Shown here piece by piece: positions 9,692-17,498 of a DNA stretch of 64,000 bases (positions within the stretch are counted from its first letter, which is position 1; each line of letters opens with the position of its first letter). Source of the DNA: DATFVA01 sp963771705. Its GTDB lineage: Bacteria; Bacteroidota; Ignavibacteria; Ignavibacteriales; Ignavibacteriaceae. Position numbers and translations under genes: made by a program. The DNA is taken from NCBI GenBank assembly GCA_963771705.1, contig CAVYUP010000005.1, positions 248,001 to 312,000 of the forward strand. Direction: 5' to 3'. The notes beneath the pieces were generated by a model. The model saw nothing but the letters and a program-made list of their open reading frames with translations. It was not told the DNA's origin and made no database searches.

Positions 9692-11524
9692 TCAGGCTGA
9701 CCTGCCCCCAAGGTGATTCGCAAGGAATTCCTCCATAGCCTTGTAGAACTCGAACCTGTTCTCCTCATTATGAAATCCATGCCCCTCGTTATCCTTAACA
9801 ATATAAGGAACGTCGATATTCTTTTTCTTTAACGCCTCAACTATCTGATCTGATTCTGATTTGGCTACCCGCGGATCGTTAGCTCCCTGTGCAATCAGCA
9901 GCGGGGCTTTTATTTTGTCCACATGGTATACAGGAGATGCCGATTCCATAAGCTCTTTATCTTCGTCGGGATTACCGACCATCTCATAAAGCATCTGCAG
10001 ATAGGGCTCCCAGTAAGGAGGGATTGATTTCATAAAAGTAAAGAGGTTTGACACTCCCACATAATCGACACCGCAGGCGTAAAGGTCGGCCGTAAATGCC
10101 AGTCCCGCCAGCACAGCATATCCTCCGTAGGAGCCGCCGTAAATCGCAATCCTCTTCTCATCGGCTATTCCCTGCTTGATCAGGTACATAGCCCCGTCGG
10201 TAACATCATTCTGCATAGCTTTTCCCCACTGCTTAAAGCTGATCTCCCAGAAATTCCTCCCGTAGCCGGTTGAGCCGCGGAAATTGATTTGCAGAACCGC
10301 ATAACCTCTGTTGGCAAGGAACTGAACTTCGGGATTGAATCCCCATGTATCGCGGTGCCATGGTCCTCCATGAGGATTTACCACTACGGGAAGCGACTGC
10401 GGCTTTACTCCCTTCGGCAGGGTGAGATAACCATGTATCTTCAGTCCGTCGCGCGATTCAAACTCTATAGGCTTCATATCTGCCATTTCATCTTCGTTAA
10501 GCCAGGGACTAACATCGGCGAGCTTCTTAAAATCTTTACTGTTCAGGTCGTAATAGTAATAAGCTCCCCTCGATTTATCACTGTATGTTCTTACAAGTAC
10601 TTTATCCTCATCACGGTTTGAGTGAGAAACAACTACTTCGTAGCCTGGAAGTCTCTGTTCAAGATCCTGCTGGAGCTGCTTTCTCTCATCATCAAAAAAA
10701 TAGTAATGACGTTTATCCATTACAAACGAAACACCTGTGATAACCTTTCTTTTATCGGAACTCAGAAGGTTTGATACGTCAACTTCCGGGTGCTCGTAAA
10801 TAAGTTCAAGTTCTTTCTGATTCTCGATATCATACTTAATGATTGCAAGTTTATCCCGCTGCTTATTCGATATCATATATACAAAGCGGTTGTCATAAGT
10901 AAACATCCCGGGGGCAAAAGTCTCCTTAAAGTTGCTTGAAGTTACCATCCGGAATTCATCAGTCTCATTCTTTCTGTACAGGATAGTGGTACTAACCCCG
11001 TCTGTAGTTGTCGCGATTCTTAGGTTCCCATCGTGATCCGTTACCCATCCGGTAATATTCCCCGGGTTCTCCGCAATCATTCTCATTTCCCCGGTATTAA
11101 CATTTATCCTGTATACATCGAAGATCCTGGCATCTCTTTTATTCATCGCGATAAGCATCTCATCATCATTATCCTTCAGCTCATCGATGAGTTCCACCTT
11201 CACTTTTTCAAAGGGAGTAAGGTCTTTCTGATTGCTGCCGTCAATGTCTACCGCGTATAGCCGGAAATTCTCATCCCCGCCTTTATCCTGCACATATGCG
11301 ATGCGTTTATTATTCGCCCAGAAATAACCGGCGATATCCCGCTCCTCTGCGGACGTCAGTCTTTTTATTTCATTCTGCCCAATCTTTTGAATAAAAACGT
11401 TAAGTCTGTTTTTCCAGGGCATCATAAAAGCAAGATGCCCTCCATCGGGCGAAAGCTGAAACGCTGTCTTTTCTGGGTTCTTAAAGAAATCTTCTAATGG
11501 AATAATCGGAACGTTTAATTTCAA
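9692..11524 (-). CDS. S9-family (prolyl oligopeptidase-type) serine peptidase
   Basis: At 610 residues it has the two-domain layout of acylaminoacyl peptidases: an N-terminal seven-bladed propeller (to about residue 360, with LSPDG.HLAF and NKRIAYV-type blades) and a C-terminal alpha/beta hydrolase. The catalytic triad is visible as Ser465 in GGSYGGY, Asp550 in GANDPRV and His582 in EGHGF. The oxyanion-side motif 'NPHGGPW' is also present. There is no signal peptide, so it is probably cytoplasmic and clips peptides or blocked N-terminal residues. It converges with the glycosyltransferase gene 13 bases away. Confidence 0.93.
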   Translation of the reverse strand: MKLNVPIIPLEDFFKNPEKTAFQLSPDGGHLAFMMPWKNRLNVFIQKIGQNEIKRLTSAEERDIAGYFWANNKRIAYVQDKGGDENFRLYAVDIDGSNQKDLTPFEKVKVELIDELKDNDDEMLIAMNKRDARIFDVYRINVNTGEMRMIAENPGNITGWVTDHDGNLRIATTTDGVSTTILYRKNETDEFRMVTSSNFKETFAPGMFTYDNRFVYMISNKQRDKLAIIKYDIENQKELELIYEHPEVDVSNLLSSDKRKVITGVSFVMDKRHYYFFDDERKQLQQDLEQRLPGYEVVVSHSNRDEDKVLVRTYSDKSRGAYYYYDLNSKDFKKLADVSPWLNEDEMADMKPIEFESRDGLKIHGYLTLPKGVKPQSLPVVVNPHGGPWHRDTWGFNPEVQFLANRGYAVLQINFRGSTGYGRNFWEISFKQWGKAMQNDVTDGAMYLIKQGIADEKRIAIYGGSYGGYAVLAGLAFTADLYACGVDYVGVSNLFTFMKSIPPYWEPYLQMLYEMVGNPDEDKELMESASPVYHVDKIKAPLLIAQGANDPRVAKSESDQIVEALKKKNIDVPYIVKDNEGHGFHNEENRFEFYKAMEEFLANHLGGRSA

Positions 11525-11939
11525 ATCACTTTCCTTCGTTTTTATTTACCATTTAATTCTTTGAACTTCAAAGATAATAATATACGCCGGAAATTTTGGT
11601 GTGCTGAATTGTACCAATTATTACTTTCTCCAACCACACACACTGGAAAGTTGAGTTTTGGGAGAGTCGATTTTATGAATAGGACTCACTAAATTTATGG
11701 GGAAGGTCCAAAAATAATGGACATTGGTTGCCAAAAATGAATACTTTTGAAAAAATAAGGCAGAATATTGATCAGGAAGTATTTACCTATAGTCAGCTTC
11801 TTGAGCCATTAAAGTAATACAAAAAACCACGGGATGTGATTTCCTCTAATAATTATAGAGTAAAATCAGATTGCTTTCTCGCTTTAAGTTGGAGGTGGCT
11901 GCCAGATAACACCTTAACGAGGACAATACAGGAATGAGC
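11525..11939. other. Gene-poor 415-bp stretch holding an antitoxin-like relic
   Basis: Between the S9 peptidase and the LytTR regulator there is no intact gene. The left 200 bases show nothing recognisable; the right half holds the degraded reading frame listed separately at 11737-11938. The peptidase promoter must lie at the left end. Confidence 0.5.
11737..11938 (+). pseudogene. Relic of an AbiEi-like (type IV antitoxin) N-terminal domain
   Basis: An ATG at 11737 opens 26 codons that read like the winged-helix start of AbiEi-family antitoxins: 'RQNIDQEVFTYSQLLEPLK', then a TAA at 11815-11817, and in the same frame 'YKKPRDVISS', which is what would follow in an intact protein. The frame then loses any resemblance and ends at 11938. 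No AbiEii-type nucleotidyltransferase toxin is nearby. I infer a dead fragment, recognised by eye from short similarity only. A chance open frame cannot be excluded. Confidence 0.4.
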
Positions 11940-12659
11940 CTACAGGCTGAGCATATCCTTGAATTTGATTGCCTGGCGTCTTGAGACTTCCACCTTATTG
12001 CCGCCTTTTAATTTTACAAGGAGGCCGCCGTTAAGCCATGGCTCAATGCTTTCGATCCATTTAAGGTTTACGATATGTTTCCTGTTAGCGCGGAAGAAGG
12101 CTTTGTTGTCGAGTCTTTCGTCGAGGTAGTTAAGGGTCCTGAGGATTAAGGGTTTATGATCCTCGAAATATAATCTTACGTAGTTCCCCTCTGATTCAAA
12201 CAAACGCACAGTAGAGAGCTTTACGAACCAGCACCTGTCGCCGTCCTTTACAAATACCTGGTCGTTTTCTGTTAGCACAGGCGTATCGTCGGCTTCAATT
12301 TTATCTTTCTTATTCTTTTCAAGAAGTCGTTTAACCGTATCTTCAAGCCGCTGTGGTTCGATCGGCTTAAGAAGGTAATCCATTGCGTTGAATTCAAAAG
12401 CCTTTAGAGCGTATTCATCATAAGCTGTGGTAAATACAACTGTCGGTACACTGTCGAGTTCTTCCAGCAACTCAAAGCCGTTCTTACCCGGCATCTGGAT
12501 GTCGAGGAAAATGAGCTCGGGATTGAGTTCGGTTATTTTATTCAGGGCGTCTTCAGCATTAACCGCTTCACCCACTACATTGATCTCTTTAAAGGGATTT
12601 AACAGCCTGCGCAGTTCGGTACGCGCTAGACGTTCATCATCTACTATTAAAGCTTTCAT
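11940..12659 (-). CDS. LytTR-family response regulator
   Basis: The 239-residue protein has an N-terminal receiver (DD at residues 7-8, phospho-acceptor Asp53 in FLDIQMPG, TTAYDEYALKAF switch region, K of LLKPI) and a C-terminal LytTR DNA-binding domain from about residue 135 (FVKDGDRCWFV, ESEGNYVRLYF, FFRANRKHIVNL). It is the cognate partner of the sensor kinase encoded just upstream, whose reading frame overlaps the start by 23 bases, indicating translational coupling. LytTR regulators usually bind paired direct repeats; none was identified here. Confidence 0.95.
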   Translation of the reverse strand: MKALIVDDERLARTELRRLLNPFKEINVVGEAVNAEDALNKITELNPELIFLDIQMPGKNGFELLEELDSVPTVVFTTAYDEYALKAFEFNAMDYLLKPIEPQRLEDTVKRLLEKNKKDKIEADDTPVLTENDQVFVKDGDRCWFVKLSTVRLFESEGNYVRLYFEDHKPLILRTLNYLDERLDNKAFFRANRKHIVNLKWIESIEPWLNGGLLVKLKGGNKVEVSRRQAIKFKDMLSL

Positions 12660-13794
12660 TTATTTTTCCTCCTGTTGGGATAATAACTTCCGCAAGAACT
12701 TCAGTTTGTGATGTATTCTGAATATTAAAAGAACCATGTTCGCCGTAAAGAAGGTTCAGCCGGTGCTTTGTGTTCTGAATTCCGAAACCGGTAGCATTCT
12801 TCAGATCCTCTGCACTGAACTGACCTGTATTCGTGATCAGAATATGAAGCTTTGAATCTTCAATAAAAGAATTAACTGATATCTTTCCGCCGGATGTTTT
12901 CTTTGAAATGCCATGTTTTATACCGTTCTCCACAAGAGTCTGCACCATCATTGGCGGTATTTCGGTCTTCGCTGCCTTCGAATCTGTCTTAATATTGTAA
13001 TTTAATCTTTCCTCAAATCTTATTTTTTCAAGGTCCAGGTAATCTACTACGGTCTGCATCTCATCTTCAAGTGTAACGGTCTCACTTTTTTCTATTCTCA
13101 ATGAATAACGAAGTATATTCGAGAGTTTTGTAACCGCCGTTTTTGCCGATGAAGGATCTTCTTCAATTAAAGCGCGAATACTGTTTAAGGCATTGAACAT
13201 AAAATGGGGATTGAGCTGACTCTTTAACGTCTTCAGCTCGAAGTCTTTTACCGCCGCCTCCCAGATGAGGGCTTCAATCTCAACCTTCTTGTAGTTCTGG
13301 AAGAAGTGAACTGAAAAATAGATAAGCTGCCAGAGCAGGATCACGCTGCTGAGGTTGAACGTCCATATAAGGGGAGTAGCTAGTTTGAAATCCGACATAT
13401 TATAAAACGCGCCGGTAAGGTTTAGCACGAAGAAAACAACCGAAAGAAGAACGCCTGTAACAAGACTGGAGATGAGTACTCTCGGGACGATCTTTTTTAA
13501 CGGCAGATCAAGCCAGCCGTTTTTCTTTATCATCATCCGCAGGAAGTGGGTGGAAAGGAATCCTAAAATGCATATAAAAAGGAAAAGCAGGCCTTTCTGC
13601 CATGTAAAGGATTCGAAGGAAAACATAGCAATGAGGTTAATGGCGGCATAGAATGTCCATCCTGAAACCTGCGAGATCCAGTAGGCTCTATTTCTGCTTA
13701 TTCTTGAAATATTCTCTCCGCCCTGTTTTTTTTTGCTGAAATTTAATTGAACAGTTCCGGTTTTGAGTTTAATATCGTGCGTAAAATCAGTCAT
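12637..13794 (-). CDS. LytS/YehU-type sensor histidine kinase
   Basis: The 385-residue protein has four hydrophobic segments in the first 170 residues, then the His_kinase domain with phospho-acceptor His197 in NPHFMFNALNS. The HATPase region has 'MMVQTLVENGIKHGI' (N box) and 'GFGIQNTKHRLNLLYG' (G box). This is the family that partners LytTR regulators, and the regulator gene overlaps its 3' end. No extracytoplasmic ligand domain is visible; sensing is presumably through the membrane segments. About 300 bases separate its start from the divergent DUF2231 gene. Confidence 0.93.
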   Translation of the reverse strand: MTDFTHDIKLKTGTVQLNFSKKKQGGENISRISRNRAYWISQVSGWTFYAAINLIAMFSFESFTWQKGLLFLFICILGFLSTHFLRMMIKKNGWLDLPLKKIVPRVLISSLVTGVLLSVVFFVLNLTGAFYNMSDFKLATPLIWTFNLSSVILLWQLIYFSVHFFQNYKKVEIEALIWEAAVKDFELKTLKSQLNPHFMFNALNSIRALIEEDPSSAKTAVTKLSNILRYSLRIEKSETVTLEDEMQTVVDYLDLEKIRFEERLNYNIKTDSKAAKTEIPPMMVQTLVENGIKHGISKKTSGGKISVNSFIEDSKLHILITNTGQFSAEDLKNATGFGIQNTKHRLNLLYGEHGSFNIQNTSQTEVLAEVIIPTGGKINESFNSR

Positions 13795-13935
13795 AAATAT
13801 AATCGTAATGTCAGTAAAAGAAAATTATTGCCCTGCTTGATAAACGGGTTCAGCCAGGCACTCTAAAATTAGCCTTATTGTTCCTCAGGCAGGTTTTCTT
13901 TATTATCACCGGTTTTATGGGAGGATAAACGGTAA

Positions 13936-14016
13936 TTGACAAGGAAAAAGAGAGGATCAAGGAAAAAGGCAAAAGTAAAAAGGGGGATCTGGAAAAAAGT
14001 GCCGGGGGATGAATGA
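13936..14016 (+). CDS. Possible 26-residue Lys/Arg-rich peptide
   Basis: TTG at 13936 opens 26 codons rich in Lys and Arg (RKKRGSRKKAKVKRGIWKK), closing with TGA at 14014-14016, one base before the operator array. A GGGAGGA sequence lies 10-12 bases upstream. The composition recalls small basic ribosomal proteins such as bTHX, but the match is compositional only. The purine-rich DNA alone would produce such a peptide by chance. Confidence 0.22.
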   Translation: MTRKKRGSRKKAKVKRGIWKKVPGDE

Positions 14017-14056
14017 TTTTAAGCCAATTTTAAGAAATCTCTTAGAAATATTTAAG
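14017..14056 (+). promoter_or_regulatory. Four-copy 11-bp direct-repeat operator, copy 1
   Basis: Heptamers TTTTAAG (14017), TTTTAAG (14028), CTCTTAG (14039) and ATTTAAG (14050) repeat with an exact 11-base period, as expected for OmpR/PhoP-family dimers bound head to tail on one face of the helix. The same array with the same spacing recurs at 16678-16717. The OmpR-type regulator gene at 14602 is the obvious candidate for binding. Confidence 0.75.
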
Positions 14057-14066
14057 GGTCGTTAAT

Positions 14067-14074
14067 TAGCTTTG
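14067..14074 (+). promoter_or_regulatory. TAnnTTTG promoter box for the DUF2231-regulator-kinase operon
   Basis: TAGCTTTG fits the Bacteroidota -7 consensus TAnnTTTG. It begins 17 bases after the start of the last operator repeat, the same distance as in the rubrerythrin promoter. The array takes the place of the -33 element, which suggests activation. Confidence 0.6.
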
Positions 14075-14093
14075 GATCAAAAAGGAGAGTAAA

Positions 14094-14591
14094 ATGATTG
14101 ACACTCAGCATATTCACCCGATGATAGTTCATTTCCCTATCGCGTTACTGATTGTGGGATTACTGGCTGACAGCATAGGATTATTTTCAAAAAAAGATTT
14201 TTTCTCTAAAGCCGGGTTCTATCTTTTGATCCTGGGAACGCTCGGGGTCATTGCCGCGTATTTTTCCGGTAACCTGGCAGGCGATGGTGTAACAGAAGCC
14301 GGTCCGCTGAAACAGGCACTTGAGACACATGAGGATGCAGCAGAGCTGTCTATTTTGCTAATATCAATTGCGGCCCTTGTAAGAATCGCATTCGTAGCTA
14401 TCAAAAAATATTCTGGTAGTTTAAAATGGGTCGCTTTTGCCTTATTTTTGATCGGCGTTCTGTCTATTGCACGAACCGGTTATTACGGCGGAGAACTGGT
14501 GTATAAACACGCAGCGGGAGTTCAGTTTAACCTCGGCTTCGGCAATCCTGACGCCCAGAACTTAAATTTCAATACTGATGATAAGGACTAA
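14094..14591 (+). CDS. DUF2231 membrane protein
   Basis: The 165-residue protein begins 'IHPMIVHFPIALLIVGLLAD', the hallmark of DUF2231 proteins, with conserved His in a HPM-x-VHFP motif that could bind haem or metal. Four membrane segments follow. The start is set by AAAGGAGAG (14080-14088). It opens an apparent operon: the response regulator begins 10 bases after its stop. DUF2231 proteins have no established activity, but they recur beside CusRS-like two-component genes and cytochromes. Control by the array at 14017 is inferred from position. Confidence 0.85.
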   Translation: MIDTQHIHPMIVHFPIALLIVGLLADSIGLFSKKDFFSKAGFYLLILGTLGVIAAYFSGNLAGDGVTEAGPLKQALETHEDAAELSILLISIAALVRIAFVAIKKYSGSLKWVAFALFLIGVLSIARTGYYGGELVYKHAAGVQFNLGFGNPDAQNLNFNTDDKD

Positions 14592-14601
14592 TAGTATCTA
14601 A

Positions 14602-15273
14602 ATGCGAATTCTTGTTATTGAAGATGAAAAGGGGATAGCTAACTTTATCAGAGATGGATTGGTCGAGGAATATTATGCCGTAGACGTGGCGAATGAAGGG
14701 CGTGAGGGATTGCAGATGGCACTTGTAAATGATTACGACCTTCTGCTCGTCGACTGGATGCTCCCCGCCTTAAGCGGAATTGAAATCGTGAAGCAGGTAC
14801 GTAAAGAAAAACCTGACCTTCCGATTATCTTTCTTACCGCGAAAGATACTGTGCAGGACGCAGTATTCGGACTTGAGACCGGAGCAAACGACTATATCAG
14901 GAAGCCGTTTCAGTTTGAAGAACTACTTGCCCGTATAAAGGTTCAGCTGCGTCCTAAAAATTCCGAAAGCGGAATGCTCTCTCTCTCAGATATAACTCTG
15001 AATCCAGATACGCACCAGGTTTTCAAGGATGAGGAAGAGATCTTATTGACTCAAAAGGAGTTTTCCCTTCTTGAATTTCTTTTGCGGAATAAAGGAAGAG
15101 TTTGTACCCGTACTAATATCATTGAGCATGTCTGGGATATACATTTTGAGGCGGACACATCCGTAATAGATGTTTATATAAACTTCCTGAGAAAGAAACT
15201 GAAACTTGAAAGCTCAAATGACCTGATACAAACTGTAAGAGGCGTTGGATATATTGCCCGGGAAATGAAATGA
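14602..15273 (+). CDS. OmpR/CusR-family response regulator
   Basis: The 223-residue protein has a receiver with Asp51 as phospho-acceptor (LLVDWMLP), acidic residues at 7-8 (EDE), Thr in FLTAKD and Lys in IRKPF. It is followed by a winged-helix trans_reg_C domain with 'LLTQKEFSLLEFLLRN', the recognition-helix region 'SVIDVYINFLRKKL' and the hairpin 'IQTVRGVGYI'. It overlaps the downstream kinase by 4 bases (ATGA). Arrays of 11-bp direct repeats, the preferred target type of this family, lie in front of both this operon and the rubrerythrin gene, so autoregulation and control of the rubrerythrin are likely. Confidence 0.96.
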   Translation: MRILVIEDEKGIANFIRDGLVEEYYAVDVANEGREGLQMALVNDYDLLLVDWMLPALSGIEIVKQVRKEKPDLPIIFLTAKDTVQDAVFGLETGANDYIRKPFQFEELLARIKVQLRPKNSESGMLSLSDITLNPDTHQVFKDEEEILLTQKEFSLLEFLLRNKGRVCTRTNIIEHVWDIHFEADTSVIDVYINFLRKKLKLESSNDLIQTVRGVGYIAREMK

Positions 15274-16652
15274 GACTCAATTTTAGAAACAGGATTGCTA
15301 CATGGTACCTTGTTGCAACCGCTCTCCTCATAGCAGGACTCTTTTCCGCAATATACATCATCGTTAATAACACAGTTTATTCTCATCTCGATTCAGACCT
15401 TGACCTTGAACTGAAAGAAGTTACAAACAGTATCGTCAGTACAGGGGGAGAGATTATATTCGCCAATCCTTTCGAATGGAATGAAAGGGAACATGGACAG
15501 ATTGAAGTAAATCCTACTTTTGTACAGGTTTCTGATAAACGAGGGCATATCATAAAGAAGACGGGAAATCTTCTGGGTGATTCGCTTGAATTTAGAAATT
15601 CTGTGAATAAAAAAATATACTTCGACTCCGAGCTTTCAGGTTCCCCCATAAGGCAGATACAATATCCCTATTATAATACTGATAACAAACTGGAGGCATA
15701 TCTGTCTATTGCCGTTCCTCTTGAGGAATCGGCACTTGTACTAAGTAATCTTCGGGAAGCACTTATAATTTCATTTCCGGCTATTCTCCTTATACTCTTC
15801 CTTGTAACAAGGCTGATTGCGGGGAAAAGCATTGCTCCCGTTCATAATGTTATTAATACAGCTAACAAGATATCCAAGGAAAATATTGCCGAACGAATTT
15901 CACCGCCTCCCCATAACGATGAGATCTATGCATTAACTTCAACTATAAACGGACTTTTGAACAGACTTGAAGATGCCCTCTTGAGAGAACGGCAATTTAC
16001 TTCAGATGCTTCACACGAACTAAGGACGCCTCTGTCAATCATCAAGGGAACCCTCGAAGTACTGATCAGGAAACCAAGAGAAGTTGAACAATATGAGGAG
16101 AAAATCCGCTATTGTATCTCAGAAACTGACAGAATGGCCAAACTGATCGATCAGCTCCTGCTGCTGGCACGGTATGATACCGATAAAATTGTACCTGTTA
16201 AAAATGAGTTCCGGTTTGCTGATAAAGTCGAGCTGATGCTTCAGAGATTGGATCCTTTGATTGAAGATAAAAGGATAACCATTAACAGAGACCTTGATGA
16301 AAGCCTCATTCTGAACGCCGACCCGGGAATGACCGAGATAATCCTTGAGAATATTTTGACCAATGCTATTAAATATTCCGGGAATGAAAATCCTATAGAT
16401 ATTAAGGCTGCCCGTAACGGAAGCGGCATCCTTTTTTCGGTTAAGGATTACGGGGTTGGTATGACTAATGAGGAGATAAATAAAATATTTGACAGATTCT
16501 ACCGTGCGGATGAGTCGAGGAGTTCGAGTGCAGGCGGTTTCGGTCTGGGACTTGCCATAAGTAAAAAGCTGTGTGATATTCAGAACATTAAAATAAATGT
16601 TGAAAGCACACCCGGCAAAGGAACTAATTTTACACTTCATATTCCATCCTGA
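15270..16652 (+). CDS. CusS/BaeS-type sensor histidine kinase
   Basis: The 460-residue protein has a membrane segment at about residues 11-33, a periplasmic domain of about 130 residues, a second membrane segment (166-182), HAMP, HisKA with His249 in DASHELRTPL, and HATPase_c with 'IILENILTNAIKYS', 'DYGVGM' and 'GGFGLGLAIS'. The layout is that of metal- or envelope-stress-sensing kinases. It is the cognate partner of the overlapping regulator gene. The periplasmic domain has no His/Cys cluster of the CusS type that I can see, so the signal is unknown; the rubrerythrin target hints at peroxide or redox stress. Confidence 0.94.
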   Translation: MRLNFRNRIATWYLVATALLIAGLFSAIYIIVNNTVYSHLDSDLDLELKEVTNSIVSTGGEIIFANPFEWNEREHGQIEVNPTFVQVSDKRGHIIKKTGNLLGDSLEFRNSVNKKIYFDSELSGSPIRQIQYPYYNTDNKLEAYLSIAVPLEESALVLSNLREALIISFPAILLILFLVTRLIAGKSIAPVHNVINTANKISKENIAERISPPPHNDEIYALTSTINGLLNRLEDALLRERQFTSDASHELRTPLSIIKGTLEVLIRKPREVEQYEEKIRYCISETDRMAKLIDQLLLLARYDTDKIVPVKNEFRFADKVELMLQRLDPLIEDKRITINRDLDESLILNADPGMTEIILENILTNAIKYSGNENPIDIKAARNGSGILFSVKDYGVGMTNEEINKIFDRFYRADESRSSSAGGFGLGLAISKKLCDIQNIKINVESTPGKGTNFTLHIPS

Positions 16653-16677
16653 TTTCCGGGCATTATTCCCTATCCTT

Positions 16678-16717
16678 TTTTAAGCAATTTTTAAGAATTC
16701 ATTAAGATTTGTTTTAG
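16678..16717 (+). promoter_or_regulatory. Four-copy 11-bp direct-repeat operator, copy 2
   Basis: TTTTAAG (16678), TTTTAAG (16689), CATTAAG (16700) and GTTTTAG (16711) are spaced exactly 11 bases apart. The spacers also resemble those of the array at 14017-14056. It lies between the kinase gene and the rubrerythrin gene. Confidence 0.75.
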
Positions 16718-16727
16718 AAGTCCTACT

Positions 16728-16735
16728 TATGTTTG
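16728..16735 (+). promoter_or_regulatory. TAnnTTTG promoter box of the rubrerythrin gene
   Basis: TATGTTTG matches TAnnTTTG and starts 17 bases after the start of the fourth repeat, the same geometry as at 14067. The rubrerythrin ATG lies 36 bases downstream, behind an AAAAGGAG ribosome site. Confidence 0.6.
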
Positions 16736-16771
16736 AGCAGGAAATAATTAAAAAACAAAAGGAGAAAAAAA

Positions 16772-17395
16772 ATGAAAAGATTACTAACAGCCGTCATCTT
16801 ATTAACTGTCTCAGTTTTAAGTCTGAATTTTACACTGGAGAAAAAAGAATCGATGAGGACAATCGATAACCTTAAAGCCGCAATAACCGGTGAAACAACT
16901 GCCAGCGCTAAATATGCAGCTTATGCTGAAAAGGCAAAGGAAGATGGCTACAAAAACATAGCTTTATTATTCGAAGCCGCATCGAAATCTGAAAGCATAC
17001 ATGCCGCAAATCACAAAGCAGCCCTCTCACAGATGGGTGAAACTATGGGAGAAATCAAACCCGAATTTACCGTGAAATCCACAAAAGAGAATCTGCAGGA
17101 TGCGATAAACGGGGAATCATATGAAGTTGCCACAATGTACCCTGAATTTATAAAGACAGCTAATGACGATAAGGTAAATATTGCCCTGATATCCTTTAAT
17201 TATGCTTACCAGACAGAGAAGAAACACAAGGATTTTTATAAAGAGGCTCTTGATAAATTGAATAACAGCCAGGAAAATACACTAGCATCTATATATTACG
17301 TTTGTTCTACATGCGGAAATACATATGCGGGCACAGCACCTGAGAGATGCGGAATATCTATGACTCCAAAGGAAAGATTTTACAAAATCAACTAG
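16772..17395 (+). CDS. Exported rubrerythrin with an incomplete rubredoxin centre
   Basis: Rubrerythrins reduce hydrogen peroxide at a di-iron site in a four-helix bundle. Here the iron ligand motifs are present: GETTAS (Glu41), E-S-I-H at 74-77, GESYE (Glu115, Glu118) and TEKKH (Glu149, His152). The C-terminal rubredoxin knuckle has Cys178, Cys181 and Cys193, but the fourth Cys is replaced by Ser196 (CGIS instead of CPxC). Residues 1-20 form a hydrophobic leader absent from classic cytoplasmic rubrerythrins, so the protein is probably in the periplasm or anchored. It sits alone behind the second copy of the 11-bp operator array and ends at a strong terminator. Confidence 0.9.
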   Translation: MKRLLTAVILLTVSVLSLNFTLEKKESMRTIDNLKAAITGETTASAKYAAYAEKAKEDGYKNIALLFEAASKSESIHAANHKAALSQMGETMGEIKPEFTVKSTKENLQDAINGESYEVATMYPEFIKTANDDKVNIALISFNYAYQTEKKHKDFYKEALDKLNNSQENTLASIYYVCSTCGNTYAGTAPERCGISMTPKERFYKIN

Positions 17396-17454
17396 TGATT
17401 AAGATACAGTATCTTTGCTCTGGCTCCCACAAAAAGCAGGATACTATCTAACAA

Positions 17455-17490
17455 AAAAGCCCGGTCAACCGACCGGGCTTTTGTTTTAAT
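17455..17490. terminator. Terminator between rubrerythrin and rseP
   Basis: A perfect 12-bp stem, AAAAGCCCGGTC (17455-17466) with GACCGGGCTTTT (17471-17482) and loop AACC, is flanked by A-runs on the left and T-runs on the right. It can serve both converging genes. Confidence 0.9.
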
Positions 17491-17498
17491 ATATTGAT

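Larger units (their letters stand above)
13795..14093. other. Intergenic region between two divergent regulatory loci
   Basis: The 299 bases hold the promoter of the LytS-type kinase on the left, a purine-rich stretch with a possible 26-codon basic ORF (13936-14016) in the middle, and a four-copy operator array with a promoter box on the right (14017-14074). Confidence 0.6.

Noticed and set aside
14017..16717. The TTTTAAG arrays as CRISPR or ordinary tandem repeats
   Set aside because: Units are 11 bases with diverged spacers and sit at promoters; this is operator geometry, not a repeat-spacer array.
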